A DNA stretch of 6,245 bases from Oscillospiraceae bacterium (GTDB lineage: Bacteria > Bacillota_A > Clostridia > Oscillospirales > Oscillospiraceae), in the NCBI GenBank assembly GCA_902789835.1, contig CADAPN010000164.1:1-6245 (forward strand). Direction: 5' to 3'. Positions within the stretch are counted from its first letter, which is position 1. Every line of letters begins with the position of its first letter. A program made the position numbers and the translations under genes. Below, piece after piece: positions 1 to 5,416 of the stretch. The notes below the pieces were generated by a model. The model worked only from the letters and a program-made list of their open reading frames with translations. It had not been told where the DNA came from and made no database searches.

Positions 1-639
1 CTGAGCGGCGAGTACGGCGCCGGGATCGGGAAGATCCTTCTGCGCAGCTACGGAAACACGGTTTTCAACCGTGCCAAAGCCTGGGCGGCCGCGGGGTCCG
101 ATGCGCGGATGGACGGCTGTGAGCTTCCCGTGGTCATCAACTCCGGCAGCGGGAATCAGGGCATCACCACCTCCGTTCCCGTAATCGTCTACGCGCTGGA
201 GCTCGGCGTTTCGCATGAGATGCTCCTGCGGGCGCTCGTAATCTCCAACCTCGTCACCATCCATCTCAAGACGGGCATCGGCAGTCTCTCCGCCTACTGC
301 GGGGCCACCTCTGCCGGAGCCGGCGCCGGCGCGGGGATCTGCTACCTCTACGGCGGCGGCTGTGACGAGATCTCCCATACGATCGTAAACGTGCTTGCCA
401 TCAATTCCGGTATGATCTGCGACGGTGCCAAGGCAAGCTGTGCGGCCAAAATCGCCTCGGCCGTAGAGTCGGGCATGCTTGGCATGCGCATGTACATGCA
501 TGACAGCCAGTTCTACGGCGGCGACGGCATTGTCGTCAAGGGCGTTGAGAACACCATCCGCGCGGTCAGTGAAATTGCCCGGGAGGGCATGCGCGGCACC
601 GACAAGGAAGTCATCCGGCTTATGATGTCCACAAGCTGA
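1..639 (+). CDS. UPF0597 / L-serine ammonia-lyase alpha-like (L-cysteine desulfidase-like) protein, 3' part
   Basis: The open frame runs from base 1, so the start lies outside the window; 212 codons remain of a family that is usually about 430 residues. The ATG at 109 is internal, because the conserved sequence continues upstream of it. Family-typical segments are MDGCELPVVINSGSGNQGIT (window residues 37-56), a Gly/Ala-rich stretch AYCGATSAGAGAGAGI (98-113) and MICDGAKASCAAKI (138-151). Cys100, Cys140 and Cys147 are candidate ligands for the Fe-S cluster that related L-serine dehydratases and L-cysteine desulfidases use; the exact ligands cannot be assigned here. Relatives are cytosolic enzymes that release ammonia from serine, or sulfide and ammonia from cysteine, giving pyruvate; the substrate here is unknown. 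The gene ends just before a strong terminator and is therefore separate from the downstream cassette. Family assignment is firm, reaction is inferred. Confidence 0.9.
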   Translation: MSGEYGAGIGKILLRSYGNTVFNRAKAWAAAGSDARMDGCELPVVINSGSGNQGITTSVPVIVYALELGVSHEMLLRALVISNLVTIHLKTGIGSLSAYCGATSAGAGAGAGICYLYGGGCDEISHTIVNVLAINSGMICDGAKASCAAKIASAVESGMLGMRMYMHDSQFYGGDGIVVKGVENTIRAVSEIAREGMRGTDKEVIRLMMSTS

Positions 640-661
640 GTTCTCCATTGCTTCCTATCAG

Positions 662-716
662 AGCATCCCCTGAGGAAAGACTGTCTCTTTCAGGGGATGC
701 TTCCTTTTTGTGTTTT
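662..716 (+). terminator. Intrinsic terminator after the UPF0597 gene
   Basis: A perfect 12-bp stem pairs 662-673 (AGCATCCCCTGA) with 690-701 (TCAGGGGATGCT), with a 16-nt apical region that may pair further. It is followed at once by the T-rich run TTCCTTTTTGTGTTTTC. It lies 23 bases after the stop codon, which is a classical factor-independent terminator geometry. It also argues against any gene starting at the ATG at 648, which would have to be translated through this hairpin. Confidence 0.9.
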
Positions 717-735
717 CTTTTTTCCGTTTTGTTCC

Positions 736-763
736 TTGACGCGAAAAGCCTGCCGTCTATAAT
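736..763 (+). promoter_or_regulatory. Sigma-A/sigma-70-type promoter of the exporter-acyltransferase-PqqD-kinase operon
   Basis: A -35 box TTGACG (736-741, 5 of 6 to consensus) and a perfect -10 box TATAAT (758-763) are 16 bases apart. Transcription would start near 770, about 34 bases before the ATG at 804. It lies directly downstream of the terminator, as expected for a fresh transcription unit. No operator-like inverted repeat is obvious around it. Confidence 0.8.
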
Positions 764-803
764 ACAAGATAGAATTCCTTATCTCACGTATGGATGGTAC
801 AGT

Positions 804-2213
804 ATGACAAACGGACATGGCAAACAACAGCATAATTCCGTGTCAGACGAAAGCTCGCAAGCTCCGGTGCTTGAAGAAACAGAACACTATACCGGCCTGA
901 ACCGTCTGTTTCACAGTGACGCAATCCAAGAGCTCATTCGGCGGCTCGACGACGGCACCTTCGCGGATTTCATCGACGACTGGAAATGGATTTTCAGCTT
1001 CTCCAGGAAGTACCGATGGATCATCGTGTTCTATACGCTGGTCGGGATCTTCGGTTCCAGTCTCTCCATCGGTTCGGCCTGGCTGAGCCGGACGCTCATC
1101 AACATCGTCGTTGGCCAGCAGCGGGACAAGCTCTGGCTGCTCCTGGGTGCCATGCTGGGGATGACGGCTTTCTCGCTCCTGCTTTCCAGTCTGAACAGCC
1201 GGATCTTCACCCGCATTTCCATCTACGTCAGCAATGACATCCAGGCCGAGATTTTTGACCGGATCATCGACGCACGCTGGGACGAGCTGAGCCGCTATCC
1301 CAGCGGGGATCTGCTCAACCGCTTCAACGGTGACGTCGGGACCATTGCCTCCAACGCCATCAACTGGATCCCGAATCTCATCATCAACATCTATACCTTT
1401 GTCGTCACCTTCGTGGTGCTCTTCCGGATGGATTCCGTCATGGCCTGGATTGCCGTACTCTCCGCCCCCTTCCTGCTAATAATGAGCCGCTGGATCATGC
1501 GCCGCATGAAGGAATACCGCAAACGCATTCTCGAGCTCAACTCCGGCATGATGTCCTTTGAGGTGGAGACTTTTTTCAATTTCGACATGATCAAGTCCTT
1601 CGGCGTGTTCGGCACCTATTCGAAAAAGCTCCGCTCCTGGCAGCAGCGCTACAAGGACTACAGCCTCGATTATAACCGATTTGAGATCCGTTCCCGCATT
1701 CTCCTGACGCTGGTTTCCACCACCGTCTCCATGGCTGCCTTCGGCTACTGTCTGTACCGGCTCTGGAACGGTCAGATTCTCTACGGCGACATGGCCTTCT
1801 TTCTTCAGCAGCGCGGCAGTCTCAGCGGGCGCTTCAACAGCCTCATCGGCACCATCCCCGGCATGCTGAATTCCGCCGTCTCCGCACACCGCATCCGGGA
1901 GCTCGTGGATCTGCCGCGGGAGCTACTGCGAAGAAAAGGAGATCTATCAGGATCTGAACCTCTCCGTCGGCCCGGGAGAAATCGTGGCTGTTCTCTCCCC
2001 TTCCGGCGGCGGGAAAACCACCTTCATGCGCCTGATGCTTGGAATGCTCCGCCCGTTGGAGGGCAGTGTTACGCTCACCGGCTCCGACGGGCAGGCTGTC
2101 CCGGTGAATGCGGACCTGAGGCGCTTCTTTGCCTATGTACCGCAGGGGAACAGCATTCTCTCCGGAACCGTTGCCGAAAACATGCGCAATGTCCGGGAGG
2201 ATGTCACCGATGA
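804..2213 (+). CDS. ABC exporter, membrane-domain fragment (frame broken before the ATPase domain)
   Basis: This frame encodes the membrane domain of a type IV (ABCB-like) half-transporter. After a soluble N-terminal region of about 70 residues, hydrophobic segments lie near residues 72-96, 110-130, 190-207, 212-232, 300-320 and 325-355. The coupling-type sequence SGDLLNRFNGDVGTIA (167-182) is typical of bacterial multidrug or peptide exporters, and no C39 peptidase precedes it. Homology stops at DLPRE (369-373, about base 1920); the remaining roughly 96 codons to 2213 are Arg/Pro-rich out-of-frame translation of the ATPase region. The ATG at 804 is the only in-frame start downstream of the promoter; GGATGG (792-797) is a weak ribosome site 6 bases ahead. 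A start at 648 is rejected because it lies within the terminator region. The cargo is unknown; context suggests a peptide. As written the product cannot hydrolyse ATP. Confidence 0.8.
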   Translation: MTNGHGKQQHNSVSDESSQAPVLEETEHYTGLNRLFHSDAIQELIRRLDDGTFADFIDDWKWIFSFSRKYRWIIVFYTLVGIFGSSLSIGSAWLSRTLINIVVGQQRDKLWLLLGAMLGMTAFSLLLSSLNSRIFTRISIYVSNDIQAEIFDRIIDARWDELSRYPSGDLLNRFNGDVGTIASNAINWIPNLIINIYTFVVTFVVLFRMDSVMAWIAVLSAPFLLIMSRWIMRRMKEYRKRILELNSGMMSFEVETFFNFDMIKSFGVFGTYSKKLRSWQQRYKDYSLDYNRFEIRSRILLTLVSTTVSMAAFGYCLYRLWNGQILYGDMAFFLQQRGSLSGRFNSLIGTIPGMLNSAVSAHRIRELVDLPRELLRRKGDLSGSEPLRRPGRNRGCSLPFRRRENHLHAPDAWNAPPVGGQCYAHRLRRAGCPGECGPEALLCLCTAGEQHSLRNRCRKHAQCPGGCHR

Positions 2214-2727
2214 AGAGATCGTCTCCGCCCTCCGGACCGCCTGTGCCTGGGACTTTGTCTCTCAGCTGCCCAATGGGATTTACACCTCTCTCGGGGAACG
2301 TGCACGCGGCATTTCCGAGGGACAGGCCCAGCGTCTCGCCATCGCGCGGGCACTGCTCCGTGATGCCCCGATTCTCCTGCTTGATGAAGCGACAAGCGCG
2401 CTTGATGCCGAAACGGAAGAGGCCGTACTTCGCAACATCCTCCGCCGGTGCCCCAGCAAAGCCATCATCATCTCCACCCACCGCCCCGGCGCGCTGAAGC
2501 TATGTCAGCGGATCTACCGGATCCATGACGGCGGGATCGAAGAAGTGGCTCCCGCGGAGGCGGAATCCCTGATTCCCCGCGCTGTCGGCAGCACCTCGGC
2601 GGCGGACTCCCTGCGGAATCGTGCCGCGGAGCAGGATGCCTATCTCCGAAGACAGACTGCGAAGACGGGTTCCGCACTGCCGGAACTGCCGGAGCCGGGA
2701 AACGAGAACGGATGGTGGGTGCCATGA
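1984..2727 (+). CDS. ABC exporter, ATPase-domain fragment (separate frame)
   Basis: This is the nucleotide-binding half of the transporter begun at 804, in the +1 frame. Recognisable homology begins earlier, at base 1921 (SYCEEKEIYQDLNLSVGPGE), but the only plausible start codon is the GTG at 1984, which would remove the first beta strands. Motifs are in order: Walker A SPSGGGKTT (first Gly replaced by Ser), Q-loop YVPQGNSILSGTV, signature ISEGQAQR, Walker B ILLLDEATSALD, and switch His in IIISTHRPG. A tail of about 55 residues (AEAESLIPRAV to the C-terminus) extends past the usual domain end. The stop overlaps the next start by 4 bases (ATGA, 2724-2727), implying translational coupling. The motifs look intact enough for recent activity; the disruption seems confined to the junction at about 1920. 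Together with the preceding entry this is best read as one broken gene, 804-2727. Confidence 0.8.
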   Translation: MAVLSPSGGGKTTFMRLMLGMLRPLEGSVTLTGSDGQAVPVNADLRRFFAYVPQGNSILSGTVAENMRNVREDVTDEEIVSALRTACAWDFVSQLPNGIYTSLGERARGISEGQAQRLAIARALLRDAPILLLDEATSALDAETEEAVLRNILRRCPSKAIIISTHRPGALKLCQRIYRIHDGGIEEVAPAEAESLIPRAVGSTSAADSLRNRAAEQDAYLRRQTAKTGSALPELPEPGNENGWWVP

Positions 2728-3767
2728 ATGAGCAAATGGAAGAAATGACTCTTTACGGCTATGGCGCCGACCGCCTGAAGCTGTTGCTGATGCCCGCGGT
2801 CTGCGTGCTGTCCTTCGGCCTTCCGGGGACAATCGGGAGCGCGGTGCGGGATCTCTGCCGGGCCGCTCCCCTGGCGTTTTATATTCTCTGCGGTTTCTTT
2901 GTCCTGGATGAAGACGATGACGAGCGTCACGGAAAGCTTCTCCGTGCAATCCGTTCGACGGGAATTTTCTTTCTGGTTCTTACGCTTTTCTATCTTGGGC
3001 TGAACGCCCTGGTCTTCACCCTGCAGGGCGGCGACTGGCTTGGCGATGTTCCGACAAAACGCGTGCTCTTCAACTTTGTCGTGCTCTGCGTCTGGCCTTT
3101 TCAGACCGGGGAGTGCCTCTGGTTCATTCAGTCCCTGTTCTACGCCTGGGTGCTTCTGTGGCTCCTGGACGGGAAGGGACATCTGCCTTTTCTTATGCTT
3201 CCGCTTTTCATTCTGACAACGGTTTTGATGCTTCTCAGTGGGGAATTTGCCGGTCTGATCAAGCTGAATCTTCTGGGCTATTCCTATATCCCCGCCAACG
3301 CCGTTACCCGGGCGCTCCCCTATCTGCTGCTGGGAGCCCTGCTCCGGCGGCACTCCGATCGTCTCTTTCTGATCAATCCCCTGCTTTGGGGAGGCCTTCT
3401 GAGTCTTGGGGTTGTTTTGGCCCTTGCGGAGATCATGCTTCTCTCCTATACGGGGAAGCTGGTCTATGTAGGACACATGATCGGCTACGGCCTCATCGCC
3501 TTTTCCCTCTGCTGCATCGCACTGGCTCATCCGGAGGAGGAACTGGGCGCCGTATTCCGCCATGCCCGCTGTCTCTCCCGTTTTATCTATGCCTTTCATC
3601 AGCCGGTTGGTTTTTTCCTCCCTCTGTTGCTGACGCTCTTCGGTGAGAGGCCTGCTTCCCTTGTTTTGAACTTCGGCGGCGTTGCCGTGTTCGCCTTCAC
3701 GCTGCTTCCGGCGCTGCTGGCGGGCGCCTGTGAATACGGATTCCGCCGCATTGTGGATATTCATTGA
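2724..3767 (+). CDS. Acyltransferase-3-like integral membrane protein
   Basis: The 347-residue product is almost entirely hydrophobic, with about ten membrane segments, matching the size and layout of the acyltransferase 3 family, which moves acetyl or other acyl groups onto sugars, lipids or peptides. Family landmarks are APLAFYILCGFFVL (residues 48-61, like the usual VPLFFxxSGYFL), ECLWFIQSLFYAWVLLWLL (130-148, like LWFLYALLY), LPYLLLGALLRR (198-209) and LSRFIYAFHQPVGFFL (284-299, like LSxYIYLIHP). Oddly, no histidine occurs before His69, although family members generally carry an essential His near the end of the first membrane helix; here that stretch reads MPAVCVLSFG. It may therefore be inactive or divergent. 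The ATG at 2724 was chosen because it overlaps the preceding stop as ATGA; an in-frame ATG at 2712 is possible. Substrate unknown; modification of a peptide or cell-surface group is an inference from context. Confidence 0.75.
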   Translation: MNEQMEEMTLYGYGADRLKLLLMPAVCVLSFGLPGTIGSAVRDLCRAAPLAFYILCGFFVLDEDDDERHGKLLRAIRSTGIFFLVLTLFYLGLNALVFTLQGGDWLGDVPTKRVLFNFVVLCVWPFQTGECLWFIQSLFYAWVLLWLLDGKGHLPFLMLPLFILTTVLMLLSGEFAGLIKLNLLGYSYIPANAVTRALPYLLLGALLRRHSDRLFLINPLLWGGLLSLGVVLALAEIMLLSYTGKLVYVGHMIGYGLIAFSLCCIALAHPEEELGAVFRHARCLSRFIYAFHQPVGFFLPLLLTLFGERPASLVLNFGGVAVFAFTLLPALLAGACEYGFRRIVDIH

Positions 3768-3780
3768 TTCTGACCCAACA

Positions 3781-3786
3781 GTGAGG
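3781..3786 (+). promoter_or_regulatory. Ribosome binding site of the PqqD-like gene
   Basis: GTGAGG ends 8 bases before the ATG at 3795. It fixes that start and gives this gene independent initiation, unlike its translationally coupled neighbours. Confidence 0.6.
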
Positions 3787-3794
3787 TTGATACG

Positions 3795-4067
3795 ATGAAA
3801 CTTCGATATGAGTTTTCGGTCATGGAGATGGACGGAGAGTATATGGCCGTTCCGGTCGGGGAGAATGCGGAACAGTTTAACGGAATGCTGCGGATGAACG
3901 ACGTCTCCGCCGAGATTCTGGACCTATTGAAGGAAGACACCACCCCGGAAACGGTGCATCGGATTCTCCGGGAACGCTATCCCGATTCCGATGACCGTGA
4001 GATTGGCGAGCAGCTTGCCGCCTTTTTGAACCAGCTTGTCCGCGAAGGGCTTCTGATCGTGCCATGA
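3795..4067 (+). CDS. PqqD-family peptide-recognition protein (RRE-like)
   Basis: At 90 residues this matches the PqqD fold: N-terminal beta strands (MKLRYEFSVMEMDGEYMAVP), a family-typical segment MNDVSAEILDLLKEDTTPET (34-53), then helices VHRILRERYP (54-63) and IGEQLAAFLNQLVREGLLIV (70-89). PqqD proteins bind the leader of a precursor peptide and present it to modifying enzymes (the RiPP recognition element). The gene follows the acyltransferase by 27 bases and its stop overlaps the start of the HprK-like gene (ATGA, 4064-4067), so the two are probably made together and may act as a pair. The likely partner peptide is the 123-residue protein at 5009. No radical SAM partner is present in the window. 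Family call is strong; binding partner is inferred. Confidence 0.88.
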   Translation: MKLRYEFSVMEMDGEYMAVPVGENAEQFNGMLRMNDVSAEILDLLKEDTTPETVHRILRERYPDSDDREIGEQLAAFLNQLVREGLLIVP

Positions 4068-4804
4068 GGGAGTTTCAGATCAGCCTTGCCGGTCAGGCCA
4101 TCGGCATCCGCAGCCTGTATGACGAGATTTTTCACCTTTGCAGGGACTATCTCTCTGACAGGGCGGAGCTTTCTTTCCGGGTCGAGACAACGCCGGAGGA
4201 CATCCGCTTTGAGCAGGAAAAGTCTCTGCGTGAAGCGGCGCTGGAAGGAAAGCCTGCTTTTCTCTATCCAGAACCCTATCTTGAGACCCTGGCCGTCTAT
4301 CGGAAGATTGCCGCCCGGATGCTGGAATACAACGCCTGGCTGATGCACGGCTCTGCTGTCGCGGTCGGGGCAGAAGCTTTTCTCTTTACCGCGCCCTCCG
4401 GCACCGGCAAGACCACCCATAGCCGGCTGTGGCTGGAGCATGTGCCGGGAGCCTATGTGATAAACGGAGACAAGCCGCTCCTCAGGCTCAGAGACGGCAT
4501 CTGCGAAGTCTGCGGAACACCATGGTCCGGCAAGGAAGGGCTGAACCGGAATAGTATTGTTCCCTTGCGTGCCATCTGTTTTCTCAGCCGCGGGGCGGAA
4601 AACCGGATCGAAGGAATCTCCTTCCGGGAAGCTGCACCCCTTCTTCTGCAGCAAAGCTACCGTCCCCGCGATTCCCTCACGATGCAGAAAACCATGAGCC
4701 TGATCCGGGCGCTGGGAGACTGCACCCGTTTCTACCGACTCTTCTGCAATATGGAGCCGGAAGCCGCTCTCGTTTCCTGGAACGGGATGCGAAATAATAA
4801 TTGA
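4064..4804 (+). CDS. HPr-kinase/PEP-carboxykinase-like P-loop protein
   Basis: This 246-residue protein has the HprK core layout: LMHGSAVAVGAEAFLFTAPSG, containing the HG element (His95-Gly96), directly leads into the P-loop APSGTGKTT (110-118), followed by the acidic element VINGDKPLLRL (132-142, Asp136 in the Mg-binding position) and GTPWSGKEGLNRN (151-163). The C-terminal FCNMEPEAALVSW (227-239) is, from memory, typical of the PqqD-associated HprK-like subfamily. True HPr kinase is longer and has an N-terminal domain and a PTS target that are absent here. In some lasso-peptide clusters an HprK homologue phosphorylates the precursor peptide, so phosphorylation or nucleotide-driven modification of the neighbouring precursor is a reasonable but unproven role. 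Translation is coupled to the PqqD-like gene by a 4-base overlap. The protein appears complete and cytosolic. Confidence 0.85.
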   Translation: MREFQISLAGQAIGIRSLYDEIFHLCRDYLSDRAELSFRVETTPEDIRFEQEKSLREAALEGKPAFLYPEPYLETLAVYRKIAARMLEYNAWLMHGSAVAVGAEAFLFTAPSGTGKTTHSRLWLEHVPGAYVINGDKPLLRLRDGICEVCGTPWSGKEGLNRNSIVPLRAICFLSRGAENRIEGISFREAAPLLLQQSYRPRDSLTMQKTMSLIRALGDCTRFYRLFCNMEPEAALVSWNGMRNNN

Positions 4805-4834
4805 TCTTTGTTACATTTCATCATGGTCCAAAGC

Positions 4835-4878
4835 TGCCGAAAGCGTCACACTCGATTTTGAGCGTGACGCTTTCGGCA
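4835..4878 (+). terminator. Long perfect hairpin after the HprK-like gene (probable terminator or processing site)
   Basis: TGCCGAAAGCGTCAC (4835-4849) pairs perfectly with GTGACGCTTTCGGCA (4864-4878); after an A-C mismatch, CTC and GAG extend the stem and leave a 6-base loop GATTTT. It begins 31 bases after the stop. The sequence that follows is TTATAGAC, with no run of T, and the reverse strand lacks one too, so classical intrinsic termination is not assured. It could instead stabilise the upstream mRNA's 3' end. Confidence 0.55.
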
Positions 4879-4890
4879 TTATAGACAAAT

Positions 4891-4919
4891 TTGATATGGC
4901 GTTTTTATACAGCTATACA
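4891..4919 (+). promoter_or_regulatory. Possible upstream promoter of the small-protein gene
   Basis: TTGATA (4891-4896) and TATACA (4914-4919) are 17 bases apart. The -10 box is the second copy of a TATACA direct repeat (4906-4911 and 4914-4919, 8-base period). In such AT-rich DNA this could be chance; it may form a tandem pair with the promoter at 4936. Confidence 0.35.
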
Positions 4920-4935
4920 AAATATTATCCGGGTC

Positions 4936-4963
4936 TTGAATTTGGTAACGAATTGATTACAAT
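4936..4963 (+). promoter_or_regulatory. Promoter of the small-protein gene
   Basis: TTGAAT (4936-4941) and TACAAT (4958-4963) are 16 bases apart, the same spacing as in the operon promoter at 736. An overlapping TATATT (4963-4968) is an alternative -10 box. The leader would be about 40 bases. Its presence downstream of the 4835-4878 hairpin suggests that the small protein is transcribed separately, and perhaps more strongly, than the enzymes. Confidence 0.5.
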
Positions 4964-4996
4964 ATATTACAAGAAAGTGTTTTTTGATTGAGCCTT

Positions 4997-5000
4997 GGAG
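4997..5000 (+). promoter_or_regulatory. Ribosome binding site deciding the small-protein start
   Basis: GGAG sits 8 bases before the ATG at 5009. It favours that start over the in-frame TTG at 4988, which would place this site inside the coding region. Confidence 0.7.
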
Positions 5001-5008
5001 ATATCGAT

Positions 5009-5380
5009 ATGAAAAAAATGAACTCTCCCAAATTAGAAGTTATACAATTCAATACGGAAGATGTGATCGTGACAAGCGGGGTTGGATATAAGAGCTTATC
5101 ACCTGGAAGAACATACTTTTCCTTAGGATCTGAAATGGATGAGGCTTTTCCAAATCAAGAAATGTATAGAAGGAATTCTTTTTATAAATTCTATCTCGAC
5201 GCCAACTCCTCTGAGATTAGCTATTCAACTCGTGCACCTTTTAAAATTAATGATATCGATCCGATCGATGATTATTACGCATGGTATGATCTCGGCAAAT
5301 GGTTCACCGAAGATAAAAGGAAAGATGCCTACTTTGTATCCAATGACACGTATAATTGGATCAGGAGAAATACAAATTAA
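5009..5380 (+). CDS. Candidate precursor peptide / small leader-bearing protein of unknown function
   Basis: The product is 123 residues. Its N-terminus MKKMNSPKLEVIQFNTEDV, continuing IVTSG (residues 1-24), resembles short clostridial proteins that begin MKK..PxxEVIxFxxEDVIxTSG and that often sit near peptide-modification or export genes; here TSG is followed by VGYKS. The remaining 99 residues lack Cys and are rich in aromatics (11 Tyr, 3 Trp) and in Asp/Asn/Ser, for example DPIDDYYAWYDLGKWFTED (86-104). There is no membrane segment and no Sec signal. Base composition is much more AT-rich than the neighbours (24 G+C of 60 at 5041-5100, 20 of 60 at 5161-5220) with AGA and AGG arginine codons, which suggests a different origin or relaxed selection. 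It is longer than most precursor peptides, so it could instead be a secreted or regulatory small protein. No function is claimed beyond candidate substrate of the PqqD/HprK-like pair. Confidence 0.7.
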   Translation: MKKMNSPKLEVIQFNTEDVIVTSGVGYKSLSPGRTYFSLGSEMDEAFPNQEMYRRNSFYKFYLDANSSEISYSTRAPFKINDIDPIDDYYAWYDLGKWFTEDKRKDAYFVSNDTYNWIRRNTN

Positions 5381-5416
5381 GAACAAGTGGCACTCATTTA
5401 TCTTTTCTCATGATCC
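5358..5416. repeat. Imperfect inverted repeat spanning the convergent gene ends
   Basis: GGATCAGGAGAAA (5358-5370) faces TTTCTCATGATCC (5404-5416): 12 of 13 positions pair, separated by 33 bases that include both stop codons. Neither side ends in a clear T-run, so it is a weak candidate for a bidirectional terminator and could be chance. Confidence 0.3.

Noticed and set aside
298..340. GC-rich, repeat-like Gly/Ala stretch in the UPF0597 gene
   Set aside because: It encodes the conserved glycine/alanine-rich segment of the family rather than a DNA repeat element.
648..803. Upstream extension of the exporter gene to an ATG at 648
   Set aside because: It would run through the terminator at 662-716 and the promoter at 736-763; the extension is not exporter-like and the ATG at 804 follows the promoter at a normal distance.
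790..807. Five-codon upstream frame (ATG 790, TGA 805-807) overlapping the exporter start
   Set aside because: It has no ribosome site of its own and is short enough to occur by chance; no attenuation structure accompanies it.
1905..1935. Programmed +1 frameshift joining the two exporter halves
   Set aside because: No slippery codon or stimulatory structure is evident, and a +1 shift would still leave the linker and first ATPase strand missing.
1843..2481. Minus-strand open frame of 212 codons opposite the ATPase domain
   Set aside because: It mirrors conserved ATPase codons and shows no recognisable motif, so it is a shadow of the high-GC plus-strand gene.
3113..3646. Plus-strand open frame of 177 codons inside the acyltransferase gene
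   Set aside because: It is an alternative frame rich in Ser/Pro/Arg with no motif and no ribosome site.
2640..3764. Minus-strand open frame of 374 codons opposite the acyltransferase gene
   Set aside because: Its product is a low-complexity Gln/Lys/Glu-rich sequence with no domain; the plus strand encodes a coherent membrane protein with family motifs and ATGA coupling.
4988..5008. TTG start adding seven residues to the small protein
   Set aside because: The GGAG at 4997-5000 is correctly spaced for the ATG at 5009, and the typical MKK leader begins there.
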